From the NCBI RefSeq assembly GCF_002855795.1, contig NZ_NJPO01000082.1, positions 1 through 5,986 on the forward strand: a stretch of 5,986 nucleotides of DNA. Direction: 5' to 3'. The notes below the pieces were generated by a model. The model saw only the letters and a program-made list of their open reading frames with translations. It ran no database searches and had not been told where the DNA came from. How positions within the stretch are numbered: the first letter of the stretch is position 1; every line of letters starts with the position of its first letter. Made by a program: the position numbers and the translations under genes. Shown here piece by piece: positions 1 through 5,986 of this stretch. The DNA is from Candidatus Palibaumannia cicadellinicola (GTDB taxonomy: Bacteria; Pseudomonadota; Gammaproteobacteria; Enterobacterales; Enterobacteriaceae).

Positions 1-6
1 GAATGA
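1..6 (+). CDS. murE: Probable 3' end of murE (last codon and stop only)
   Basis: In the frame starting at base 1 the first two codons are GAA and TGA, and this TGA overlaps the murF start as ATGA. In E. coli, as I recall it, murE ends in the same 4-base overlap with murF, and murE always precedes murF in enterobacterial dcw clusters. MurE would be the UDP-MurNAc-L-Ala-D-Glu:meso-diaminopimelate ligase that makes the MurF substrate. Only one sense codon is visible, so the call rests on gene order and the overlap alone. Confidence 0.4.
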   Translation, partial: E

Positions 7-1352
7 TTCCCTTTATGTTACATGATATCGCGCCTGTCCTTCATGCTAAAACAGTTGGTTTAAATATTACTATTAAAGAAGTAACTACCGATTCTCGCGT
101 AGTTGGTAAGCACTGTATGTTTATAGCACTTAAGGGCGAGCGATTTGACGCACATGATCTCGCGAAAAAAGCCGTATTATCAGGCGCTAGTGCAATATTA
201 GTAAGTCATATATTACCCATCACAGTCCCGCAACTCATTGTAGAAGATACTCGTTTAGCTTTAGGAACCTTAGCTGCTTGGGTTCGTCAGCAGGTACCAG
301 CACGTGTAGTAGCGCTGACTGGGTCTTCAGGCAAAACTTCTGTCAAAGAGATGACTGCTTCTATTTTACGTCAATGCGGTAAAGTTTTAGCTACGCAGGA
401 CAATTTCAACAATGATATCGGTGTCTCGTTGACTTTGTTACGTCTCACACCTAAGGATGACTTTGCAGTAATTGAATTAGGTGCTAATCATATCGGAGAA
501 ATTGCATGGACTGCAGGCTTAGTACGTCCCGAAACAGCTTTAGTAAATAATATTTCCGCTGCTCATTTGGCTGGTTTTGGTTCGCTAGCTGGTATTGCTC
601 AGGCCAAAGGAGAAATTTTTACGAAATTATTAGATAACGGACTAGTAATTTTCAACGATGATAGCCATGATTGGTCGCACTGGCAACAAGGTTTAGGCTA
701 TAAAGCGGTATGGCGTTTCGCACTAGAAAAAGTTAATAATGTTGACTTTTTTGCCAGCGATATTATTAGTGATAGGCTATGCATGTACTTTACTCTACAT
801 AGTCCACAAGGTAATTGTCGGGTACAATTGCCGCTGTTAGGACGACATAATATAGCTAATGCTTTGGCTGCTAGTGCATTGTCGCTGTCGGTTGGTGCAA
901 CATTATCAGCTGTTGTAGCAGGATTAGCTAATATTAATGCGATACCTGGACGATTATTACCCATCAGACTAGGTATTGGTAAAATACTACTAGATGATAG
1001 TTATAATGCTAACGTAAGTTCTATGATTGCTGCCGCACAGGTTTTAGCGGAAATGCCAGGCTATCGTGTGATAGTAGTTGGAGATATGGCAGAACTAGGT
1101 GAGAAAGAAACGGAATATCACCAATATGTTGGTAAAGTAATCGCTATGACAGGTATCGATAAAGTGTTAAGCGTTGGGCAGCTTAGTAAGCTGATTAGTG
1201 ATGCTAGTAAACAAGGAGAACATTTTCAAGATAAATCCATACTAACTAATCGTATCATTCAGTTATTATCTGAATATACCGTAATTACGGTTTTAGTTAA
1301 AGGGTCACGTCATGCTGCCATGGAGCATGTAGTGCGGGGCATTACAGGATAA
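3..1352 (+). CDS. murF: UDP-MurNAc-tripeptide:D-alanyl-D-alanine ligase MurF
   Basis: MurF is the cytoplasmic ATP-dependent ligase that joins D-Ala-D-Ala to UDP-MurNAc-tripeptide, giving UDP-MurNAc-pentapeptide, the MraY substrate. The 449 residues show the three-domain Mur ligase plan. The N-terminal uridine-binding domain (about 1-100) carries VTTDSR and ALKGERFDAHD. The central ATPase has its P-loop TGSSGKTS at 106-113, NFNNDIG at 134-140, ELGANH at 158-163 and AKGEI at 201-205. GRHNIANALAA at 280-290 leads into the C-terminal domain, with DDSYNAN at 331-337, GDMAELG at 360-366 and VKGSR at 432-436. The ATG at base 3 is chosen because MIPFML aligns with the E. coli N-terminus and because it forms an ATGA overlap with the presumed murE stop. 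Length is 3 residues short of E. coli, at the C-terminus. No key residue is missing. Identification by family is very secure. Confidence 0.97.
   Translation: MIPFMLHDIAPVLHAKTVGLNITIKEVTTDSRVVGKHCMFIALKGERFDAHDLAKKAVLSGASAILVSHILPITVPQLIVEDTRLALGTLAAWVRQQVPARVVALTGSSGKTSVKEMTASILRQCGKVLATQDNFNNDIGVSLTLLRLTPKDDFAVIELGANHIGEIAWTAGLVRPETALVNNISAAHLAGFGSLAGIAQAKGEIFTKLLDNGLVIFNDDSHDWSHWQQGLGYKAVWRFALEKVNNVDFFASDIISDRLCMYFTLHSPQGNCRVQLPLLGRHNIANALAASALSLSVGATLSAVVAGLANINAIPGRLLPIRLGIGKILLDDSYNANVSSMIAAAQVLAEMPGYRVIVVGDMAELGEKETEYHQYVGKVIAMTGIDKVLSVGQLSKLISDASKQGEHFQDKSILTNRIIQLLSEYTVITVLVKGSRHAAMEHVVRGITG
1346..1349 (+). promoter_or_regulatory. Ribosome binding site of mraY
   Basis: AGGA lies 9 nt before the mraY ATG and inside the last codons of murF. 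It is a conventional Shine-Dalgarno sequence at good spacing and supports the ATG at 1359 as the start. Confidence 0.6.
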
Positions 1353-1358
1353 AACAAA

Positions 1359-2447
1359 ATGTTAGTTTTTTCTGCTCAGTATTTTGTTCAATTTGATTCT
1401 ATCTTTAACCTGTTTTCTTATTTGACGTTCCGCGCTATCGTAAGTTTCTTTACTGCCTTATTTATCTCTTTATTGATAGGTAAATCTTTAATAGCTTGGT
1501 TACAACAGCTGCAAATTCGTCAAGTTATACGGAATAATGGGCCTGAGTTACATTCTAGTAAACGTGGCACCCCTACTATGGGGGGGTTAATGATATTGCT
1601 ATCTATTATTATTTCGGTACTTATGTGGACTTGCTTATCTAATCCTTATGTTTGGTGTGTCCTTTTTGTCTTAATAGGTTATGGTATTATTGGTTTAATA
1701 GATGATTACAGAAAAGTAGTACATAATAATAGTAATGGCTTAATGGCACGCTGGAAATACTTTTGGCAGTCAGTAATTGCTCTTGCGGTAGCATATACTA
1801 TGTTTAGTTTAAACCCAAATACTATAGCTACACAACTAGTCATACCTTTTGTCAAAGACATTATGCCACAACTAGGATTATGGTATGTATTACTAACTTA
1901 CTTTGTTATTGTTGGCACTAGTAATGCGGTTAATTTGACTGATGGGCTAGACGGGTTGGCTATTATGCCTGCGGTATTTGTTGCCGCTGGACTAGCATTA
2001 GTCGCTTGGGCGACTGGTAATATTCATTTTTCTCGTTACTTGCATATTCCCTATCTTTATTTTGCTGGTGAGTTAGTCGTTGTTTGTACGGCCATTGTTG
2101 GTGCAGGTTTAGGTTTTTTATGGTTTAACACTTATCCAGCGCTAGTTTTTATGGGAGATGTTGGTGCACTGGCTTTAGGTGGGGCTCTTGGTACTATTGC
2201 TGTACTTTTGCGCCAGGAGTTATTGTTATTTATTATGGGCGGTAGTTTCGTAGTAGAAACGCTATCAGTTATTTTGCAAGTTATTTTCTTTCAATTACGC
2301 CAAAAGCGGCTATTTCTTATGGCACCTATTCATCATCATTATGAACTAAAAGGTTGGCCAGAACCACGTGTAATTGTACGTTTCTGGATTATTTCACTGA
2401 TGTTGGTCTTAATGGGACTGACTACGCTAAAGATGCGGTCAATGTAA
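1359..2447 (+). CDS. mraY: Phospho-MurNAc-pentapeptide transferase MraY (lipid I synthase)
   Basis: MraY is the polytopic inner-membrane enzyme that transfers phospho-MurNAc-pentapeptide from UDP to undecaprenyl phosphate, making lipid I. The 362-residue protein aligns without gaps to E. coli MraY (360 aa) and has about ten hydrophobic membrane segments. Signature motifs are [10 protein letters not shown] at 67-76, DDYRK at 115-119 (catalytic Asp pair), [13 protein letters not shown] at 189-201, FMGD at 264-267 (magnesium-binding Asp) and the cytoplasmic loop PIHHHYE at 323-329. The ATG start matches the E. coli N-terminus (MLV) and follows an AGGA site. The usual Ser after FMGDVG is Ala270 here, a mild substitution. 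A run of seven G encodes part of the TPTMGG motif. The gene sits 6 nt after murF and 6 nt before murD, so it is surely cotranscribed. Two extra residues (Ser-Met) end the protein. Confidence 0.97.
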   Translation: MLVFSAQYFVQFDSIFNLFSYLTFRAIVSFFTALFISLLIGKSLIAWLQQLQIRQVIRNNGPELHSSKRGTPTMGGLMILLSIIISVLMWTCLSNPYVWCVLFVLIGYGIIGLIDDYRKVVHNNSNGLMARWKYFWQSVIALAVAYTMFSLNPNTIATQLVIPFVKDIMPQLGLWYVLLTYFVIVGTSNAVNLTDGLDGLAIMPAVFVAAGLALVAWATGNIHFSRYLHIPYLYFAGELVVVCTAIVGAGLGFLWFNTYPALVFMGDVGALALGGALGTIAVLLRQELLLFIMGGSFVVETLSVILQVIFFQLRQKRLFLMAPIHHHYELKGWPEPRVIVRFWIISLMLVLMGLTTLKMRSM

Positions 2448-2453
2448 ATAACT

Positions 2454-3779
2454 ATGATAGATTATAAGCAACAAAATATTGTTATTATCGGATTAGGGAT
2501 CACCGGAATATCTTGTGTTGAGTTTTTCCGCGCACGTGGTGTTACGCCACGTGTAATTGATATTAGTTTTTCTCCACCTAAATTAAATCAGTTACCCCAC
2601 GATATAGAATATTCGCTAGGTCATTTAAAAGAAGAGTGGCTACTGGCTGCCACTCTTATTGTTATTAGCCCTGGTGTAGCTATATCGCATCCAACGCTAG
2701 AAGCGGTTGCTAAAACTGGAGTAGAAATAGTTGGAGATATCGAATTATTCTTACGTGAGGTTACGTCACCAGTAGTAGCGATAACAGGTTCGAACGGTAA
2801 AAGTACTGTGACTAAACTAGTAGGAGAAATGGCTACTTGCGCGGGTTGGCAAGTAGGAGTAGGTGGAAATATAGGTAAGCCTGCTTTATTACTGCTACAA
2901 CAACCTTATCAACTATATGTTTTAGAATTATCTAGCTTTCAGTTAGAACTAACTAAACAATTAAAAGTAGCTGTTGCAACTATTTTAAATATTAGTGAAG
3001 ATCATATGGATCGCTATCCTTTAGGCTTACAGCAATACCGTGCTGCTAAGTTAAAAATTTATCAAAAGGCTGCATTTTATGTAGTAAATGCGGAAGATTC
3101 ACTGACCTTACCGGTAAACTACACCGATATAGCAACAAAATGTTTGATTAGCTTTGGCGCTACTGTAGGTTCTTATCATCTTGGGTATAAAAATGGAAAA
3201 ACTTGGTTAATGAAACACGGGGAACTGTTACTAGATTGCGATGAAATGATCATTCACGGTCGCCATAATCAAATTAATGCGCTAGCTGCGCTAGCGCTGG
3301 CTGATACTATTGCTATTCCCCGTCAAGCTTGTTTAATGGCACTACGTAAATTTTCTGGGCTGGCGCATCGTTTTGAGCTAGTTTTAGAAAGTAATGGTAT
3401 ACGTTGGATTAATGACTCAAAAGCGACAAATGTCGCTAGCACAAAAGCGGCTATTGATGGATTAAAAGTAAAAAACACTTTACATCTGTTACTTGGAGGT
3501 GATGGTAAGTTAGCAAACTTTTCACCATTATTCTCATTAGTACAGAGTAACCATATACAACTTTACTGTTTTGGGCAAGATCGTCACAAACTAGCTACTT
3601 TACGACCAAATACCGCTATTATTACTAAAACGCTAGCGCAAGCAATGCATATTATCGGAAATAAAGTTCGATCAGGAGATGTCGTACTATTGTCGCCAGC
3701 TTGTTCTAGCTTAGATCAATTTGACAACTTTAAAGCACGCGGTAAAGCTTTTAGACAATTAGTACTTGAGGTAAGCTAA
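2454..3779 (+). CDS. murD: UDP-MurNAc-L-alanine:D-glutamate ligase MurD
   Basis: MurD is the cytoplasmic ATP-dependent ligase that adds D-glutamate to UDP-MurNAc-L-Ala, the second amino acid of the stem peptide. The 441 residues compare with 438 in E. coli. The N-terminal Rossmann-like domain begins with [10 protein letters not shown] at 9-18, which contacts the UDP-sugar. The ATPase P-loop TGSNGKST is at 111-118. ELSSFQLE at 158-165, DHMDRYP at 183-189 and Lys199 correspond to the E. coli catalytic Glu, His and carbamylated Lys. [11 protein letters not shown] (269-279), NDSKATN (320-326), GGDGK (348-352) and [11 protein letters not shown] (413-423) complete the family pattern. The start matches the E. 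coli N-terminus (MADYQGKN against MIDYKQQN), and no better start exists. I see no clear Shine-Dalgarno sequence before it, so translation may be coupled to mraY, whose stop is 6 nt upstream. All catalytic residues are kept, so it is probably functional. Confidence 0.97.
   Translation: MIDYKQQNIVIIGLGITGISCVEFFRARGVTPRVIDISFSPPKLNQLPHDIEYSLGHLKEEWLLAATLIVISPGVAISHPTLEAVAKTGVEIVGDIELFLREVTSPVVAITGSNGKSTVTKLVGEMATCAGWQVGVGGNIGKPALLLLQQPYQLYVLELSSFQLELTKQLKVAVATILNISEDHMDRYPLGLQQYRAAKLKIYQKAAFYVVNAEDSLTLPVNYTDIATKCLISFGATVGSYHLGYKNGKTWLMKHGELLLDCDEMIIHGRHNQINALAALALADTIAIPRQACLMALRKFSGLAHRFELVLESNGIRWINDSKATNVASTKAAIDGLKVKNTLHLLLGGDGKLANFSPLFSLVQSNHIQLYCFGQDRHKLATLRPNTAIITKTLAQAMHIIGNKVRSGDVVLLSPACSSLDQFDNFKARGKAFRQLVLEVS
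3768..3771 (+). promoter_or_regulatory. Ribosome binding site that decides the ftsW TTG start
   Basis: GAGG lies 9 nt upstream of the TTG at 3781, within the last codons of murD. An in-frame TAA at 3772-3774 rules out any earlier start for ftsW. The first in-frame ATG (3859) falls beyond the conserved YDR motif at the first membrane segment. The well-placed GAGG therefore favours TTG at 3781 over the second TTG at 3796. Confidence 0.6.
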
Positions 3780-3780
3780 C

Positions 3781-4968
3781 TTGCTTACATTTATTTTGAA
3801 TAAAATAATAAATAAGCATAAGCGTCAATCACAAATCAACATAGTACTCTATGACAGGATGTTATTATGGGTTACTCTAGGACTGACTTGTGTCGGTTTG
3901 ATAATGGTTACCTCTGCGTCAATGCCTATCGGTGCGCGCATTTTTCATGATCCATTTCACTTTTTTAAACGGGAAGTTTTTTATTTAATTTTTGCATTTG
4001 CACTATCGTTATGTACGTTACGGGTACCAATGGTATTTTGGCAGCGTTACAGCATATTACTATTAATAATTAATATAATAATGTTAATAACAGTATTAAT
4101 TATAGGTAGTATAGTGCATGGAGCATCTCGTTGGATTATTTTGGGTCCGTTGCGTATCCAACCATCAGAATTATCAAAGCTAGTTTTCTTTTTTTATTTA
4201 TCTAATTATCTGGTCCGTAAAGTAGATGAAGTTAGAACTAATTTCTGGGGTTTTTGTAAACCTATGGGCGTAATGATTGTACTAGCAGTGCTTTTGTTAG
4301 CACAGCCAGATTTAGGAACAGTCATTATTTTATTTGTTACTACACTAGCAATCTTATTTCTCGCTGGTGCTAAGCTTTGGCAATTTTTATCGATTATCTG
4401 CTCAGGTATGTTAGCTGTAGTACTTTTAATTATTGCTGAACCTTACCGCATGCGACGAGTAACATCTTTTTGGAATCCATGGCAAGATCCCTTTGGTAGC
4501 GGTTATCAGCTTACTCAATCCTTAATGGCTTTTGGACGAGGTGCATGCTGTGGTCAAGGGTTAGGTAATTCCGTGCAAAAACTAGAGTATTTACCTGAAG
4601 CACATACAGACTTTATTTTTGCTATTCTTGGCGAAGAATTAGGTTTTATTGGTGTCTTATTCACTTTGTGTATGGTGTTTAGTATCGCTTTCCGCGCTCT
4701 ATTAATCGGTCGTCATGCATTAGAAATCCATCAACATTTTTCTGGTTTTTTAGCATGTTCTATTGGTATTTGGTTTAGTTTTCAGACCCTAGTTAATTTA
4801 GGCGCTGCTGTTGGTATGCTACCTATCAAAGGACTTACATTACCGCTTATTAGTTATGGTGGATCTAGTTTCTTAATCATGTCAACAGCAATAATGCTAT
4901 TACTTAGAATAGATTTTGAGAGTCGTATGGTTAAATATCAAGCCTTTACAAGGCACAAGGCTATCTAA
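3781..4968 (+). CDS. ftsW: Septal peptidoglycan glycosyltransferase FtsW (SEDS family)
   Basis: FtsW is the divisome SEDS-family polymerase. It joins lipid II into glycan strands at the septum in complex with the transpeptidase FtsI and lies in the inner membrane. The 395 residues contain about ten hydrophobic segments. Recognisable motifs are YDRMLLW (24-30), MVTSAS (42-47), GASRWI (114-119), [10 protein letters not shown] (125-134), AQPDLGT (174-180), [14 protein letters not shown] (230-243), [11 protein letters not shown] (271-281) with Asp277 at the family's catalytic aspartate position, GEELG (284-288) and [10 protein letters not shown] (354-363). The cytoplasmic N-terminus before YDR is about 20 residues shorter than in E. 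coli, and the start is TTG. E. coli FtsW has GELWG where this protein has GACCG (254-258), an unusual change in a conserved loop. The frame is intact across that change. It follows murD by 1 nt and precedes murG by 3 nt. RodA is the paralogous alternative, but sequence and position favour FtsW. Confidence 0.95.
   Translation: MLTFILNKIINKHKRQSQINIVLYDRMLLWVTLGLTCVGLIMVTSASMPIGARIFHDPFHFFKREVFYLIFAFALSLCTLRVPMVFWQRYSILLLIINIIMLITVLIIGSIVHGASRWIILGPLRIQPSELSKLVFFFYLSNYLVRKVDEVRTNFWGFCKPMGVMIVLAVLLLAQPDLGTVIILFVTTLAILFLAGAKLWQFLSIICSGMLAVVLLIIAEPYRMRRVTSFWNPWQDPFGSGYQLTQSLMAFGRGACCGQGLGNSVQKLEYLPEAHTDFIFAILGEELGFIGVLFTLCMVFSIAFRALLIGRHALEIHQHFSGFLACSIGIWFSFQTLVNLGAAVGMLPIKGLTLPLISYGGSSFLIMSTAIMLLLRIDFESRMVKYQAFTRHKAI
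4957..4960 (+). promoter_or_regulatory. Weak ribosome binding site of murG
   Basis: AAGG ends 11 nt before the murG ATG, inside the last codons of ftsW. The match is short and the spacing long. The 3-nt gap to the ftsW stop suggests that translational coupling also contributes. Confidence 0.4.
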
Positions 4969-4971
4969 ATA

Positions 4972-5986
4972 ATGACAAAGCGTTTAATAATCATGGCTGG
5001 TGGTACTGGTGGACACGTTTTTCCAGGATTAGCTGTGGCTCATTACCTAATAGCACAAGGTTGGCAAGTACGCTGGCTAGGTACTGTCAATGGCATCGAT
5101 GCTGATTTAGTATCGAAACATGGTATTGAAAGATATGTTCTCTGTCTTTATGGATTACGCGGCAAAAATCTGTTTATGCAAATCATAGTTATCATATATC
5201 TGTTTCGTGCTGTACTTCAGGCACAGCGCATTATGCGCGTATGGCGACCAGATGTAGTATTAGGTATGGGAGGATATATTTCTGGTCCTGGAGGGTTAGC
5301 AGCCTGGATATGTGGGATTCCGGTAGTAGTACATGAGCAAAACCGTGTAGCAGGACTGACTAATCGATGGTTAGCCAAAATTGCTGATAAGGTACTCCAA
5401 GCTTTTCCTGGCGCCTTTCCTCATGCCAATATAGTTGGAAACCCAATACGTCAAGAATTAATCACGCTACTAGAACCTTCTTTGCGCTTACGTGATCGTA
5501 CGGGTCCAATTAGAATATTAGTCATGGGGGGTAGTCAGGGTGCAAGAATACTTAACCAAATATTACCAGCTGTTGCAGCTCAGCTGTCTAATATGTTTAC
5601 CTTTTGGCATCAAGTAGGTAAAGGAGCACTAGCTGAGGTACAGCAAGCCTATGCTGCTATCAAAAAAATAGAGCATCAATATAAAATAGTAGAGTTTATC
5701 GATGATATAGCAACTGCTTATGCTTGGGCAGATCTAATAATATGTCGTTCTGGAGCACTAACAGTGAGTGAAATAGCTATCGTTGGTTTACCTGCGCTTT
5801 TTATTCCATTTAGGCATAAAGATCGTCAGCAGTATTGGAATGCACGGCTACTAGAGCAAGTTGGTGCTGCTAAAATCATAGAAGAAACTAACTTGACTAA
5901 AGAAAAATTAATAGAATTGATTATTAGTTTAGATCGTACAACGCTGTTGACGATGGCACAGCGCGCCAGAGCAATAGCTATTATTG
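4972..5986 (+). CDS. murG: Lipid II synthase MurG (N-acetylglucosaminyl transferase), 3' end cut by the window
   Basis: MurG is the GT-B glycosyltransferase on the cytoplasmic face of the inner membrane. It moves GlcNAc from UDP-GlcNAc to lipid I, forming lipid II. My translation gives 338 complete codons with no internal stop. By comparison with E. coli (355 aa) about 17 residues lie beyond the edge. The N-terminal acceptor domain has the glycine loop [11 protein letters not shown] at 9-19, GLRGK at 61-65, the second glycine loop [11 protein letters not shown] at 98-108 and HEQN at 121-124. The C-terminal UDP-GlcNAc domain has [11 protein letters not shown] at 186-196, RSGALTVSE at 259-267 (Glu267 at the nucleotide-sugar site) and DRQQYWNA at 284-291. 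ATG 4972 is chosen because the glycine loop follows within eight residues, as in the family; the N-terminus is about 3 residues shorter than in E. coli. Residues 67-77, the membrane-facing patch, are more hydrophobic than in E. coli. murG is the last gene visible, and murC would be expected next. Confidence 0.96.
   Translation, partial: MTKRLIIMAGGTGGHVFPGLAVAHYLIAQGWQVRWLGTVNGIDADLVSKHGIERYVLCLYGLRGKNLFMQIIVIIYLFRAVLQAQRIMRVWRPDVVLGMGGYISGPGGLAAWICGIPVVVHEQNRVAGLTNRWLAKIADKVLQAFPGAFPHANIVGNPIRQELITLLEPSLRLRDRTGPIRILVMGGSQGARILNQILPAVAAQLSNMFTFWHQVGKGALAEVQQAYAAIKKIEHQYKIVEFIDDIATAYAWADLIICRSGALTVSEIAIVGLPALFIPFRHKDRQQYWNARLLEQVGAAKIIEETNLTKEKLIELIISLDRTTLLTMAQRARAIAII

Larger units (their letters stand above)
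1..5986 (+). other. dcw cluster segment (murE)-murF-mraY-murD-ftsW-murG, one transcription unit
   Basis: All genes are on one strand with gaps of 6, 6, 1 and 3 nt. There is no room for an internal promoter or terminator outside coding sequence, so they form part of one long operon. The order is exactly that of E. coli. Ribosome binding sites lie inside the ends of preceding genes, and stop-start distances are short enough for translational coupling. Such coupling would balance membrane enzymes (MraY, FtsW) and soluble ones (MurF, MurD, MurG). The promoter, expected far upstream near mraZ or ftsI in enterics, is not in the window. Confidence 0.85.

Noticed and set aside
698..964. An 88-codon open frame on the minus strand within murF
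   Set aside because: It lies entirely opposite conserved murF codons, resembles no family I know and has no neighbouring minus-strand gene. It is a shadow of murF.
1278..1291. Perfect 14-base palindrome ACCGTAATTACGGT followed by a short T run near the end of murF
   Set aside because: As RNA it gives only a 5-bp stem with four T residues after it, inside coding sequence and ahead of cotranscribed genes. One such palindrome is near chance expectation for 6 kb.
1353..1358. Possible regulatory content in the gaps between genes
   Set aside because: The four gaps are 6, 6, 1 and 3 nt, too short for a promoter, terminator, small RNA or mobile-element footprint.
2533..2553. Inverted repeat CACGTGG / CCACGTG with a 7-nt loop early in murD
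   Set aside because: It encodes the conserved ARGVTPR segment, a few such stem-loops are expected by chance in 6 kb, and no T tract follows directly. An effect on murD translation is possible but unsupported.
3279..3296. Two close copies of GCGCTAGC in murD
   Set aside because: They encode the alanine- and leucine-rich [10 protein letters not shown] stretch conserved in Mur ligases, so codon repetition explains them. They are not a site or repeat element.
4996..5003. GCTGGTGG, the E. coli Chi recombination octamer
   Set aside because: It encodes Ala-Gly-Gly in the conserved MurG glycine loop, so codon constraint explains it. One copy in this window says nothing about RecBCD.

Overview
The window is a gap-free stretch of a chromosomal dcw (division and cell wall) cluster. 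Five plus-strand genes lie head to tail in the classical enterobacterial order: murF, mraY, murD, ftsW, murG. The proteins match my memory of the Escherichia coli orthologues closely and almost without gaps. MurF is 449 aa against about 452 in E. coli, MraY 362 against 360, MurD 441 against 438, and FtsW 395 against 414. This points to a gammaproteobacterium of the Enterobacterales. Base composition is AT-shifted for that order: GC is in the mid to high 30s per cent in hand-sampled lines. Codons such as ATA, TTA and CTA are common, and the tetranucleotide CTAG, which free-living enterics avoid, is abundant. Together these suggest a lineage with a drifting or reduced genome, such as an insect symbiont. 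That is an inference, and no species is named.

Layout: bases 1-6 probably hold the last codon and stop of murE, overlapping the murF start as ATGA. murF occupies 3-1352, mraY 1359-2447, murD 2454-3779 and ftsW 3781-4968 (TTG start). murG runs from 4972 off the right edge, with 338 codons present and roughly 17 missing. Gaps between genes are 6, 6, 1 and 3 nt, so nothing longer than 6 nt is non-coding. I saw no promoter, terminator, RNA gene, repeat array or mobile element. The genes must be read through from an upstream promoter outside the window, and probably continue into murC, ddl and the fts genes.

The genes act together in peptidoglycan precursor synthesis. MurD adds D-Glu early in the cytoplasmic pathway and MurF completes UDP-MurNAc-pentapeptide. 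MraY loads that onto undecaprenyl phosphate to give lipid I, and MurG adds GlcNAc to give lipid II. FtsW is the septal SEDS glycosyltransferase that polymerises lipid II with its partner PBP (FtsI). All recognisable catalytic motifs are intact, so this part of the pathway looks functional.

I found no undescribed system here. The points worth a second look are small: a TTG start and shortened N-terminus in FtsW, an unusual Ala-Cys-Cys in a conserved FtsW loop, an unusually hydrophobic membrane-facing patch in MurG, long homopolymers in essential genes, and the CTAG abundance.
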